Shown here: positions 29,163-37,625 of the stretch, piece after piece | Numbering within the stretch: position 1 is the first letter of the stretch | How the letters are laid out: each line of letters begins with the position of its first letter | Source: Helicobacter sp. 11S02596-1 | GTDB lineage: Bacteria > Campylobacterota > Campylobacteria > Campylobacterales > Helicobacteraceae | DNA: 64,000 nt | Direction: 5' to 3' | Assembly: GCF_002272825.1 (NCBI RefSeq) | Contig: NZ_MLAM01000002.1 | Coordinates: forward strand, 124,001-188,000 | Position numbers and translations under genes: made by a program | Notes under the pieces: model-generated | The model's database searches: none | The model's input: the letters and a program-made list of their open reading frames with translations, nothing else | What the model was told of the DNA's origin: nothing

Positions 29163-30245
29163 TTAAGATGTTTTTTCTAATTCTTTTTCTCTGAGTTGCC
29201 CGCAAGCTGCACTAATGTCGATACCTTTGGATTCCCTGATGGTGCATAAAAGCCCTTTGCGTATCAAGAAGTCGGCAAATTTTTTCACCTGTGCGATGTC
29301 AGGGCGCTCAAATGCCGAACCCTCGTGCGGATTGAATAAGATCAGATTGACCTTTGCGCGGATACCATCAAGAAGCTTGAGGAGTTTTTTGGCGCTGGCA
29401 AGATCATCATTGGTGTCTTTGATGACAAGGTATTCAAACATAATCTTTTTTCTCTCATCTACGGGGAAGCTCCTCACCGCTTTGATCACGCTCTGTATAT
29501 TATACGCTTTATTCATCGGTATGAGTTTGCTACGGAGTTCGTTATCTACAGCGTGTAGGGAAATCGCAAGTTGCACGCCGAGATTGTGTTTACCAAGCTC
29601 GATAATCTTGGGTGCGATACCGCTCGTTGAGATGGTCTGTCTTCTTGGGGATATGGATAGCCCGTCAAGTTCGGCTAGAGTTTTGATGGCTTGGATAACA
29701 TTTTGCATATTATTGAGAGGCTCTCCCATTCCCATATAAACGATGTTGATCCGTTTTTCTGGAGCGATGGCATTGTCTTTTTTGATCTGGACAACCTGTT
29801 CGACAATCTCGCCACTGCTAAGATTTCTGACAAAACCACCCTTTGCGGTATAGCAAAACGCACAGCCCACCTTACAACCGATTTGGCTCGAAAGGCAACA
29901 GGTCCATTTTTCACTTTCGATGATTTGCCCATTGGTATCGCATTTTTTGTCCCGCATTTTGATCAAAACGCTCTCAAAACTCAAGCCATCGTTTGTCTTG
30001 AAAAGGTATTTTTTGCTCCCATCCTTGCTGGTTTCCATACGGATGATTTCGAGATTTTTGATGGTGTATGTGTTTTGCAAGGTTTCCCGCAACGATTTTG
30101 GGAGATTTGCCATATCTGAAAATGAATCTTGATAACGGGTATAAAGCCATTGGTAAAGTTGTTTGGCACGGAATGCTGGCTGGTGGATGGCTTCAAGTTC
30201 TTTTTGGAGTGCTTGCAATGTGTAATCATAAATATTTTTTTTCAT
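29163..30245 (-). CDS. rlmN: 23S rRNA/tRNA adenine-C2 methyltransferase RlmN
   Basis: Radical-SAM enzyme that methylates A2503 of 23S rRNA and A37 of some tRNAs. It has 360 residues from the ATG at 30245, which overlaps the preceding stop (ATGA). The radical-SAM cluster motif is [11 protein letters not shown], with [13 protein letters not shown] and [17 protein letters not shown] further on. The second catalytic cysteine lies near the C-terminus in SAACGQL. It is coupled to the phosphorylase-like gene. Confidence 0.95.
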   Translation of the reverse strand: MKKNIYDYTLQALQKELEAIHQPAFRAKQLYQWLYTRYQDSFSDMANLPKSLRETLQNTYTIKNLEIIRMETSKDGSKKYLFKTNDGLSFESVLIKMRDKKCDTNGQIIESEKWTCCLSSQIGCKVGCAFCYTAKGGFVRNLSSGEIVEQVVQIKKDNAIAPEKRINIVYMGMGEPLNNMQNVIQAIKTLAELDGLSISPRRQTISTSGIAPKIIELGKHNLGVQLAISLHAVDNELRSKLIPMNKAYNIQSVIKAVRSFPVDERKKIMFEYLVIKDTNDDLASAKKLLKLLDGIRAKVNLILFNPHEGSAFERPDIAQVKKFADFLIRKGLLCTIRESKGIDISAACGQLREKELEKTS

Positions 30246-30799
30246 TGGAGATCCCATAATGATGGCTGGTTGCGGGTATAGGTTTCAAGTATTTCTTTGG
30301 CTTGGTCGTGGTGAGATAAAAAATCGCGATGGGCGTTTTCATTGCAATGGTTGGTTACGCAAAATATACCGCAACAAGGGATACCAAAATGTTGGGCGAC
30401 CTGCAACACGGAGAAAAATTCCATATTTTCGAGTGCAATCCCCGCACGGAGCATTTTTTTTGCAAAATCGGGATCGGTGTGGATATAGTTGCTCGAATTC
30501 ACGATGATTTTTTTTGTTTCACGTGGAACATTTGCAGACTCACTTTGGATATGATTGTCGATAGGCGTGTAGCTTTGATGGGTAGTATAGCTCGCTTCTA
30601 TCTGCGTTGCACAGGTGCTTACGAAGATGTCAAAAACCTGAATCTCAGGATCATAAGCCCCAGCCGTGCCGAGAAATACCAGAGAATCGATGGGCTGGAA
30701 ACTGCAGATTTTGCCAAGATTCATAGCGCTTGCCACCAGCCCAATGCCGATAGGTTGGGCAAAACTAAAACTTTCAGATTTTCCAGCACAAACAAACAT
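30242..30799 (-). CDS. Nucleoside phosphorylase-superfamily protein
   Basis: The 185-residue protein has a phosphorylase/MTAN-like core: [31 protein letters not shown] and [21 protein letters not shown], the last matching the E-M-E nucleoside-binding segment of the family. It is shorter than the usual 230-residue enzymes and lacks the N-terminal strand region. I cannot tell its substrate; futalosine or a purine nucleoside is plausible in this lineage. It begins one base after the hisF stop and overlaps rlmN by four bases. Confidence 0.7.
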   Translation of the reverse strand: MFVCAGKSESFSFAQPIGIGLVASAMNLGKICSFQPIDSLVFLGTAGAYDPEIQVFDIFVSTCATQIEASYTTHQSYTPIDNHIQSESANVPRETKKIIVNSSNYIHTDPDFAKKMLRAGIALENMEFFSVLQVAQHFGIPCCGIFCVTNHCNENAHRDFLSHHDQAKEILETYTRNQPSLWDLQ

Positions 30800-31570
30800 T
30801 TAAATCCTTACAGAAATTTTATTTTGTCGTAGGTAGTTTTTGAGCGCACCGATGGCGATAGTATCTAGATGAAAAATACTTGCTGCAAGCGCCCCATCGG
30901 CAATATCATCGGTGAAAACCTCCAAAATATGCTCTTTTTTCCCTGCCCCGCCACTGGCGATAATCGGGATATTCACCAGGTTTCTGATATGTTTGAGGGC
31001 TTGGGTATCGTAGCCATTTTTTGTTCCATCGGCATCCATACTTGTCAAGAGGATTTCGCCTGCACCCCTCTGATAACACTCTTTGACCCATTCGGCAAGA
31101 TCCTTGCGGGTGTTTTCTCTTCCGCCTTGGATATAAACCTCCCAACGATCGGGCTTTGTGGTATGTTTCTTTACATCAATGGCGACCACAACGCATTGCG
31201 TGCCAAAACGTGAGGCACTCTCTGTGATGAGTTGGGGATTTTTGATCGCAGCGCTATTGAGACTGACTTTATCCGCACCTGCGTCTAGGAGGCGATAAAT
31301 CCCCTCAAGATCTTTGATACCGCCCCCAACGGTGAGCGGGATAAATGTAACCTTGGCGACTGATTTGACAACATCAACCATCGTGTGGCGGTTTTGATGG
31401 GTGGCGCTGATGTCAAGTAGAACAAGTTCATCTGCCCCGGCGTCATTATATTTTTTTGCCATTGTGGCAGGATCGCCCATATCCTTTAAGCCGACAAAAT
31501 TGATACCCTTGACGACTTTTCCATCGTGAATATCCAAACAAGGGATGATACGCTTTGCAAGTGGGGTCAT
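30800..31570 (-). CDS. hisF: Imidazole glycerol phosphate synthase cyclase subunit HisF
   Basis: Cyclase half of the histidine-pathway enzyme that works with HisH. It has 256 residues from the ATG at 31570, preceded by AGGAA; the frame stays open to 31648 but that would add an untypical leader. The (beta/alpha)8 barrel motifs are complete: [58 protein letters not shown] and [16 protein letters not shown]. No other his gene is in the window. A repeat element begins 39 bases upstream. Confidence 0.95.
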   Translation of the reverse strand: MTPLAKRIIPCLDIHDGKVVKGINFVGLKDMGDPATMAKKYNDAGADELVLLDISATHQNRHTMVDVVKSVAKVTFIPLTVGGGIKDLEGIYRLLDAGADKVSLNSAAIKNPQLITESASRFGTQCVVVAIDVKKHTTKPDRWEVYIQGGRENTRKDLAEWVKECYQRGAGEILLTSMDADGTKNGYDTQALKHIRNLVNIPIIASGGAGKKEHILEVFTDDIADGALAASIFHLDTIAIGALKNYLRQNKISVRI

Positions 31571-31608
31571 TTCATTTCCTGTTGTTTCATTTTTTATCAT
31601 TTTATTTT

Positions 31609-31730
31609 TATTCGGTTTGTTTTGCAACAAACCTGAAGACCATTCCAAGAGGAAAGCCTCTTTCCATTCCTAAAGTTACCAACTCATACCCAAAGCGTTG
31701 CTTTGTGTATTGGAGTTAGATTTTATCGGT
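31609..31730 (+). repeat. Three-hairpin repeat, copy E (complete)
   Basis: Hairpin 1 is GGTTTGTT-TTGC-AACAAACC, linker CTGAAGACCATT, hairpin 2 AAGAGG-AAAG-CCTCTT, linker ATTCCTAAAG. Hairpin 3 runs from AACTC to GAGTT (31681-31717) around CCAAAGC-GTT-GCTTTG, and the tail is TTTTATCGGT. Compared with copy A every stem differs by paired changes. It lies upstream of hisF. Confidence 0.8.
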
Positions 31731-31733
31731 GTC

Positions 31734-31802
31734 GATTCAGTTTTTGCAAACTGAATCTGAAGACCATTCCACAGGAAATGAATCCCCATTTCGTTCCTAA
31801 AG
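31734..31802 (+). repeat. Three-hairpin repeat, copy F (hairpins 1-2; third opened)
   Basis: Hairpin 1 is GATTCAG...CTGAATC (31734-31757), linker CTGAAGACCATT. Hairpin 2 is GGAAATG...CATTTCG, then CGTTCCTAAAG. In place of hairpin 3 begins a 55-base arm whose inverted partner is 440 bases further on. Confidence 0.7.
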
Positions 31803-32350
31803 GCTTTCGCCTGTTAGCTTTTCTAATGTTTTAAGCTTTTTTATCGCAAAAGAAATTTCACCCACCCACCAGAGTTATATCTTGTAATGCAGAAATATCA
31901 ACTCATTTTTCTAAGGTCTTTTTGTTTCTGCGATAAGTCTAAAGGGCGAATTAAAAAATCCCTAGTTTTGTTTTCCCTTGAGGGGGACAAGGGGCTTAAA
32001 TTGCGAAGTCCGCCCCTTATCCCCCTCAAACTCCCCCAAACCCTGCCCCGCCCCCTTAGCAGATAGGGTGAAAAAGCATAGTGGGCTTTGGTTTGTTAGC
32101 AGTTCTGAAACTGCTTGCCTTTGTCGCGCTTGTGTGCTGTGAAAAATCGGAAAAAAGGTCGTTGAAGTGCGACCGCCGATTTTTCGCAAGGAGACACAAG
32201 CAAGCGACTTCCCCGCCCTTGTTTGCCGAAAAGAAAAGCGGCGCTTATTCTTTTCGTGGGTTAAGGGCGGGGTTAGGGGTGGGATAATACCCCTTTTCTT
32301 TTGCGATAAGAAAACTAAAAGTATTTAGGAAAGACAGCAGGCGAAAGCCT
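31801..32350. repeat. Segment bounded by 55-base inverted repeats
   Basis: The arm at 31801-31855 starts AGGCTTTCGCCTG and ends TTATCGCAAAAGAAA. The segment 32295-32350 is its imperfect reverse complement, about 80 percent by eye and exact at both ends. The 440 bases enclosed hold a reversed copy of the G-rich module and no convincing gene. The arms sit exactly where the third hairpin of repeat copy F should be. Confidence 0.65.
31960..32170 (-). repeat. G-rich intergenic module, copy 2
   Basis: Read on the minus strand it has AGCACACAAG, AGCAGTTTCAGAACTGCTAAC, AAACCAAAGCCCACTATGC, TTTTTCACCCTATCTGCTAAG, a series of G-tracts, then GGGGCGGACTTCGCAATTTAAGCCCC as a hairpin. Landmarks and order match the copy at 10.84 kb. 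Confidence 0.65.
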
Positions 32351-32360
32351 CTATCATTTC

Positions 32361-32474
32361 TACTCGGTTTGTTTAAAAACAAACCTGAAGACCACTTCGC
32401 AAGATGTAAAATCTTGCTCCGTTCCTAAAGTAACCATCTCATATTCAAGCAAGCTTGAATATTCAAGATAGGTT
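32361..32474 (+). repeat. Three-hairpin repeat, copy G (complete)
   Basis: Hairpin 1 is GGTTTGTTT-AA-AAACAAACC (32366-32385), then CTGAAGACCACT. Hairpin 2 is GCAAGAT-GTAAA-ATCTTGC (32399-32417), then CGTTCCTAAAG. Hairpin 3 is a long stem centred on TTCAAGC-AA-GCTTGAA. It ends about 95 bases before ksgA, in its probable leader or promoter region. Confidence 0.8.
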
Positions 32475-32570
32475 TTAACAGATGATTATAATATTTCTTA
32501 CCTTAACTTCGCTATTTACAAATCACAAAAAAACCGATAAAATGGACACAAATTTTTATGGAGAGCAAGC

Positions 32571-33371
32571 ATACACTACAGAGCCAAAAAGCAATTTGGA
32601 CAAAATTTTTTAAAAAATAGCGTGTATGTTGATAGGATCGTCCAATCCGTTTCCAATGTGTATCAAGGCGAGCGACTTGTAGAGATTGGGCCCGGCTTGG
32701 GTGATTTAACAGATAGGTTGCTTGGGTTTTACCAACTCAAGGCTTATGAAGTCGATAGAGATTTATGTTCTTTGCTTGCACAAAAATACCATCATTTGAT
32801 GGCATCCCAAGACTTTGAGTTGATTTGTCAGGATGTTTTGAATTTGCCTGATGATAACGGCTGGTTGGATACGCAAGCGTATGTTTTGGTTTCCAATCTG
32901 CCGTATTATATCGCTTCGATTATCTTGTTGCGGGCATTGAAAGATCCGTGTTGCAAAGGCTTTGTGGTGATGACCCAAAAAGAGGTTGCGCAAAAATTTT
33001 GTGCGCAAAGTGGCGAAAGGGATTTTTGTGCTTTGAGTGTTTTAACCCAGACGCTCGGAGATGTCAAAATGCTTTTTGATGTGCCAAAAGAGGCTTTTTC
33101 TCCTGTGCCTAAGGTTACTTCTTCGGTGTTTATGATGAAGAAAAATGGTGCGTGTTTGCCAGCAGGGTTTGAAGCATTTCTCAAAATCTGTTTTACAGCC
33201 CCGAGAAAAAAACTGCTCAACAATCTTGCCAACAGGTATGACAAGGAGATATTACAAGCGATTTTTAAGCAACTTGGTATTCAAGAGGATAGCAGAGCCC
33301 ATCAAGTAAGAACAACGACTTATCACCAAATATTTGAAAATCTAAAGGCAGAAAAATATGGAAAACAATAA
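32571..33371 (+). CDS. rsmA: 16S rRNA dimethyladenosine transferase (RsmA/KsgA), apparent ATA start
   Basis: Dimethylates A1518/A1519 of 16S rRNA. SAM motifs are RLVEIGPGLGDLT, YEVDRDL and VSNLPYYIAS (catalytic NLPY). The conserved N-terminus AKKQFGQNFLKNSVYVDRIV is intact in this frame, yet no ATG, GTG or TTG lies before it; a stop is at 32538. The only candidate is ATA at 32571, six bases after GGAGA, giving 266 residues. An ATG at 32558 is out of frame and gives just 20 codons. A GTG at 32622 would delete the conserved N-terminus. ATA initiation, or a G-to-A change in the start codon, is the simplest reading. The 3' end overlaps rnj by 14 bases. Confidence 0.88.
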   Translation: MHYRAKKQFGQNFLKNSVYVDRIVQSVSNVYQGERLVEIGPGLGDLTDRLLGFYQLKAYEVDRDLCSLLAQKYHHLMASQDFELICQDVLNLPDDNGWLDTQAYVLVSNLPYYIASIILLRALKDPCCKGFVVMTQKEVAQKFCAQSGERDFCALSVLTQTLGDVKMLFDVPKEAFSPVPKVTSSVFMMKKNGACLPAGFEAFLKICFTAPRKKLLNNLANRYDKEILQAIFKQLGIQEDSRAHQVRTTTYHQIFENLKAEKYGKQ

Positions 33372-35403
33372 TAATCAAAATAACAACCAAACGAACCCTT
33401 CACAAGACAGAGAAAAATCCGAGGGGCAACGACTAGATGGGCAAAAAAGAAGATTTTTTAAGCCACGTTTTAAAAAACCTCAAGACAATGCTGAAAACAG
33501 CACAGAAAACCCGCAATCAAGACCACCGAGAAAGTGGATTGGGAAAAATAAAAATACAAATCCAAGCCATCAGGCAAGCACGCAAGAAAATGCTCCAGAT
33601 GCCAAAAAAGGCACAAGGGATATTCAAAATGTGAATGAAAGGGGCAACCTCGCCTTTCACAAGGACCTCAAAAAAGGTGTCGAAACCAACAATCGTATCC
33701 ACAAAAACAGCCTCAATCCTCACTATAAGCTCAACCTCAACACCAAAGCGCGCGTGCGGATCACCCCGCTTGGCGGACTGGGCGAGATCGGCGGGAATAT
33801 GATGGTGATGGAAACTGAGGATTCTGCGATCATTATCGATGTAGGGATGAGTTTCCCTGAGGAGAATATGCACGGCGTGGATATTTTAATACCTGATTTT
33901 AGCTATCTTTATGCTATCAAAGACAAAATCGCTGGTATCGTCATCACCCACGCCCACGAGGACCATATCGGGGCAGTCCCTTATCTATTCAAACAAATGC
34001 AATTCCCCCTCTATGGCACCCCGCTGGCATTGGGAATGATAGGGAATAAATTCGATGAACACGGGCTAAAAAAATATCGCTCCTGTTTTAAAATCGTTGA
34101 GAAGCGCCACCCGATAAAAATCGGTGATTTTGAAATCGAATGGATTCATATCACGCATTCTATTATCGACGCTTCTGCCCTAGCGATCCGCACGGAAGCC
34201 GGCATTATCGTGCATACAGGGGATTTCAAAATCGATCATACCCCGATTGATAATCTCCCCACAGATTTGCACCGATTAGCCCATTATGGCGAAGAGGGCG
34301 TGATGTTGCTTTTGAGTGATTCTACCAATTCGCACAAGCCCGGGGTAACTTCGAGTGAAGCGAGCGTTGGACCTACATTTGACGCGTTGTTCAAAGGCGC
34401 AGAAGGTCGGGTGATAATGAGCACGTTTTCTTCAAATGTTCATCGTGTCTATCAAGCCATCACCTATGGTATCAAATACAACCGCAAGGTCGCTGTTATC
34501 GGGCGATCGATGGAAAAAAATCTCGATATTGCTCGGGAATTGGGCTATATTGATTTGCCCCATCATATATTCATCGAAGCCCACGAGGTTGCCAAATACC
34601 CCGATGAGGAAGTTCTCATCGTAACGACAGGTTCTCAAGGCGAAACGATGAGCGCACTTTATCGGATGGCAACCGATGAACATCGCCATATCAAAATCAA
34701 GCCTGCCGATTTGGTTATCATCTCAGCCAAGGCGATTCCGGGCAATGAGGGTTCGGTTTCAACGGTTTTAAACTTTTTGATGAAAGCAGGGGCAAAAGTG
34801 GCATATCAAGACTTTAGCGAAATCCACGTGAGCGGGCACGCCGCCCAAGAGGAGCAAAAATTGATGTTGCGCCTGATTAAGCCGAAATTTTTCTTGCCCG
34901 TTCACGGCGAATACAACCACGTTGCCAAGCACAAGGATACAGCTATGAAATGTGGCGTGCCTGAAAAAAATATCTACCTAATGGAAGATGGCGATCAAAT
35001 CGAGGTAAATCCAAGCTATATCCGCAAAGTCCGCACCATCAAAAGCGGTAAAACCTATATTGATAATCAAGTCAGCCGAGAGATTGATAACAATGTCGTT
35101 TTGGATAGGCAGGGATTGGCAGAATGCGGGATGGCAGTCATCACGGCTTTTGTTTCTAGCACAGAGCAAAAACTCCTCAAAAATACCCGAATCACGACAT
35201 TAGGCATAGCGAATTTCAAGGAAGAAAAAGAGCTTGTCAAAGAAATCGAAAATGCTCTGGAACTCTACATCAAGACGGCTAAAAAAGAGGTTTTGACCCA
35301 TCAAAAAACACTAGAAAACGAAGTCAGGAATATCACGAGAAAACTTTTGTTTAAAAAACTAAAAAAATACCCCGTTATTGTGAGTAATGTTTTTGTGTCC
35401 TAA
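33358..35403 (+). CDS. rnj: Ribonuclease J
   Basis: Metallo-beta-lactamase/beta-CASP ribonuclease central to mRNA decay in Helicobacter, which lacks RNase E. It has 681 residues. The first 130 are a low-complexity, Asn/Gln/Lys-rich extension typical of Helicobacter RNase J. The catalytic core has VITHAHEDHIGAVPYL (about 195-210), LLLSDSTNSHKPG and PVHGEYNHV. The C-terminal domain is present. It begins inside ksgA (14-base overlap), so the two are coupled. Confidence 0.96.
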   Translation: MENNNNQNNNQTNPSQDREKSEGQRLDGQKRRFFKPRFKKPQDNAENSTENPQSRPPRKWIGKNKNTNPSHQASTQENAPDAKKGTRDIQNVNERGNLAFHKDLKKGVETNNRIHKNSLNPHYKLNLNTKARVRITPLGGLGEIGGNMMVMETEDSAIIIDVGMSFPEENMHGVDILIPDFSYLYAIKDKIAGIVITHAHEDHIGAVPYLFKQMQFPLYGTPLALGMIGNKFDEHGLKKYRSCFKIVEKRHPIKIGDFEIEWIHITHSIIDASALAIRTEAGIIVHTGDFKIDHTPIDNLPTDLHRLAHYGEEGVMLLLSDSTNSHKPGVTSSEASVGPTFDALFKGAEGRVIMSTFSSNVHRVYQAITYGIKYNRKVAVIGRSMEKNLDIARELGYIDLPHHIFIEAHEVAKYPDEEVLIVTTGSQGETMSALYRMATDEHRHIKIKPADLVIISAKAIPGNEGSVSTVLNFLMKAGAKVAYQDFSEIHVSGHAAQEEQKLMLRLIKPKFFLPVHGEYNHVAKHKDTAMKCGVPEKNIYLMEDGDQIEVNPSYIRKVRTIKSGKTYIDNQVSREIDNNVVLDRQGLAECGMAVITAFVSSTEQKLLKNTRITTLGIANFKEEKELVKEIENALELYIKTAKKEVLTHQKTLENEVRNITRKLLFKKLKKYPVIVSNVFVS

Positions 35404-35466
35404 AAAGCGGGGCAATAAATTCGACCCAAAAAAGCGATAAAGCCGAAAGTGATAAAGGAGACGATG

Positions 35467-36429
35467 ATGGATTTTGCACAGATTGCCAAGGATGTCCTTG
35501 AGCTTGAGGCGAAGGAATTATTACAAACTGCTTGCCACGCTCAAGCGATTGATTGGGATGGTATTGTTGGTCTGATTTCTGGCGCAAAAGGCAAATTGAT
35601 CGTTTGCGGTGTGGGCAAAAGTGGCTTGGTGGGTGCGAAAATCGCTGCTACGCTTGCTAGCACGGGAACGCCTAGCTTTTTTTTGCACCCTACTGAAGCA
35701 ATGCACGGGGATTTGGGTATGGTAGGCAAGGAAGATATTATTCTTGCGATTAGCTATAGCGGGGAGAGTGAAGAGCTTGTGGCGATTATGCCCCATCTCA
35801 AGCGCCTAAGCGGGGGCATTATCACAATGAGCAAGGACGCTAAAAGTTCGCTTTCAAAAATGGGCGATTATTTTATCCCTATCGCTATCGCTGCTGAGGC
35901 CTGCCCGCTAGGTGCTGCACCAACAAGTTCGACCACTTTGACCTTGGGGCTTGGTGATGCTTTGGCTGTTTGTTTGATGAAAAAAAGAGGTTTTTCCAAA
36001 AATGATTTTGCTTCGTTTCATCCCGGCGGGAGTTTGGGAAAAAGGCTTTTTGTCAAGATCAAAGATTTGATGCAGACCAAAGATTTGCCATTGATCAAAC
36101 CAGAAACAAGCCTCAAAGACGCCCTTATCACGATGAGTGCAGCGAGGCTTGGGAATGCGATTATCGCCAAAGAAGGCAAGCTTATCGGGGTGCTTAGCGA
36201 TGGGGATTTGCGTCGGGCGATGATGCGAGAGGATTTTAGTCTAAATGACCCTGTGAGCCTCTATGCTTCAGAAAATCCCAAATATTGCGATGACCCTGAT
36301 TGGCTTGCGGGGGAGGCTTTGAAGTTTATTGAAGATAACAAAATCCAATTGCTTATCATTACAGACAAACAAAAGAATATCCAAGGGGCGATCCACTTGC
36401 ATACGCTCATTAGTGCCGGCATTAAATAG
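35467..36429 (+). CDS. kdsD: Arabinose-5-phosphate isomerase (KdsD/KpsF family)
   Basis: Converts ribulose 5-phosphate to arabinose 5-phosphate, the Kdo precursor for LPS. It has 320 residues from the ATG at 35467, six bases after AAGGAG. An N-terminal SIS domain has VCGVGKSGLVGAKIAATLASTG and HPTEAMHGDLGMV; SFHPGGSLGKRL follows, and a CBS-domain pair lies at about 205-320. The order after ksgA-rnj agrees with H. pylori from memory. Confidence 0.93.
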   Translation: MDFAQIAKDVLELEAKELLQTACHAQAIDWDGIVGLISGAKGKLIVCGVGKSGLVGAKIAATLASTGTPSFFLHPTEAMHGDLGMVGKEDIILAISYSGESEELVAIMPHLKRLSGGIITMSKDAKSSLSKMGDYFIPIAIAAEACPLGAAPTSSTTLTLGLGDALAVCLMKKRGFSKNDFASFHPGGSLGKRLFVKIKDLMQTKDLPLIKPETSLKDALITMSAARLGNAIIAKEGKLIGVLSDGDLRRAMMREDFSLNDPVSLYASENPKYCDDPDWLAGEALKFIEDNKIQLLIITDKQKNIQGAIHLHTLISAGIK

Positions 36430-36455
36430 TGTAAATAGTGTAAATAGGGGAAGAA

Positions 36456-36695
36456 ATGTTTGAGAAAATAGATGAAATTTTTAGAAACATCGAATCGATT
36501 CGAGATGAAATACAGATACTGCTGAATATGGCAAAGATCACATTGGTGGATTATATTATGATCAAAAGGGGTTCCCAAGATATGCCCGAACACGTCAGTA
36601 TGGCGGTATTTTCTCAAATCAACGAACAAATCGATGCGTTAAAAAAAGAAATCGATGCCCTCAATAAGCTCAAAAGAGAATTGCTCGTATTTTAA
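36456..36695 (+). CDS. Small predicted coiled-coil protein
   Basis: The 79-residue soluble protein is mostly helical, with a heptad-like C-terminal half (INEQIDALKKEIDALNKLKREL) that should form a coiled coil. The ATG follows a GGGGAAGAA site. It lies 26 bases after the isomerase gene on the same strand, so it is probably co-transcribed. I do not recognise a family; the acidic and basic alternation suggests a dimerising structural or adaptor protein. Confidence 0.6.
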   Translation: MFEKIDEIFRNIESIRDEIQILLNMAKITLVDYIMIKRGSQDMPEHVSMAVFSQINEQIDALKKEIDALNKLKRELLVF

Positions 36696-37031
36696 ATGCC
36701 ACAAAATTATGCTTTGAGATGAGATGTTTCAAAGCATTTATGCGGTATTACTCATCGCATTGATTATTTTTTCTTGCTGTCTAAAATTTTGACTCCAGCT
36801 GTGTCAAATCCCCATCCCATCAAATCATAACCAACACCCACCTAGCCACAAAAGAATCAATTCGGGTGCGCCCAGCACGCTTTGAAAATTTAGCTCCATC
36901 ACATCCTGCTAATGCCAAATGATTACAAAATTCTATATATATTTTTTTATATTACGGATTTTATTCCCAAAAATAGGGGATTTTCGGGGCTTTAGAATAT
37001 AATCATAACGCACCAAAAAAAGGAGGTAATA
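36696..37031. other. Gap before torC: gene remnant and promoter
   Basis: Besides the outer-membrane-factor fragment, this 336-base gap holds no open frame of note. A TATAAT at 36998-37003 with an AT-rich upstream run is a likely -10 box for torC, whose ribosome site AGGAGG is at 37021. Confidence 0.5.
36763..36830 (-). pseudogene. 3'-end remnant of an outer-membrane-factor gene
   Basis: On the minus strand this encodes GWGFDTAGVKILDSKKK and a stop, matching the end of the intact gene at 40346 (GSGFDTARVKIPNSKKK). Nucleotide identity is high for about 50 bases including sequence just after the stop, then it is lost. No start or further homology remains, so it is a fragment. It lies on the far side of the torC-torA pair. 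Confidence 0.7.
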
Positions 37032-37625
37032 ATGAGGAAAATTTCACTATGGTTAATTGTGGGCTTGATGAGCTGTTTGGGGGCAAAAGACGTTTTTTAC
37101 GCCGAAACTACTAAACAGCTTTATCTTGATCCTAACTCTACAAAAGTCATCGGCAAGCTTTTGCCTACTTCACAGGTTAAAATCATCAAAGAAACACCCA
37201 CAAGATTGCTTTTAGGCATTGAGGGCTATACGCAAGAAGGGGTGGATAATGCGATTTATTACGTGGTTGGCAAGCGCATTTTGGTTGCGGGTTTAAGCAA
37301 AAATTCGGGGGCAAAATTGAAAGTCCTTGCTACGCAAAAAGACCCCGAGACAAAAAATGTCTATAACAAAGTCTATGTCGAGCTTTACGCTGATAAAGGC
37401 GATATGACCCCAGACCTACAAGCTCTTTACAAAAAAGCTAATGATTTGTATGTCCAGAGTTGCTCATCGTGCCACCCATCGCACGAGCCAAGGGAGTTTG
37501 GGGCGAATCAGTGGCCAAGCGTGGTTAAATCTATGATCAATAGGACAGGGCTTAGCAAGGATGATGGCTATCTTCTGACCCAATATTTGCAAAAACATTC
37601 CAAAGATTTCAAGGAGACAAAATGA
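37032..37625 (+). CDS. Monoheme cytochrome c partner of TorA-like reductase
   Basis: The 197-residue exported protein has a signal peptide ending near GAKD, an SH3-like N-terminal domain (YLDPNSTKVIGKLLPTSQVKIIKETP) and a single class I heme site SCSSCHPSHEPREFG at about 145-160. The C-terminal helix has TQYLQKHSKDF. Campylobacter carries the same pair, a monoheme cytochrome c followed by a TorA-type reductase. It probably passes electrons to the periplasmic reductase encoded next, with which it overlaps by four bases. Confidence 0.88.
   Translation: MRKISLWLIVGLMSCLGAKDVFYAETTKQLYLDPNSTKVIGKLLPTSQVKIIKETPTRLLLGIEGYTQEGVDNAIYYVVGKRILVAGLSKNSGAKLKVLATQKDPETKNVYNKVYVELYADKGDMTPDLQALYKKANDLYVQSCSSCHPSHEPREFGANQWPSVVKSMINRTGLSKDDGYLLTQYLQKHSKDFKETK

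Noticed and set aside
31571-32556. Open frames of about 70 codons in the repeat-rich gaps (for example 31962-32189)
   Set aside because: They run through repeated G/C-rich modules, lack ribosome sites, and their counterparts in the sister modules are not kept open.
32558-32620. ATG at 32558 as a short leader peptide for ksgA
   Set aside because: A 20-codon frame of no clear character; overlapping the conserved ksgA N-terminus in another frame makes chance likelier, though a small coupling role cannot be excluded.
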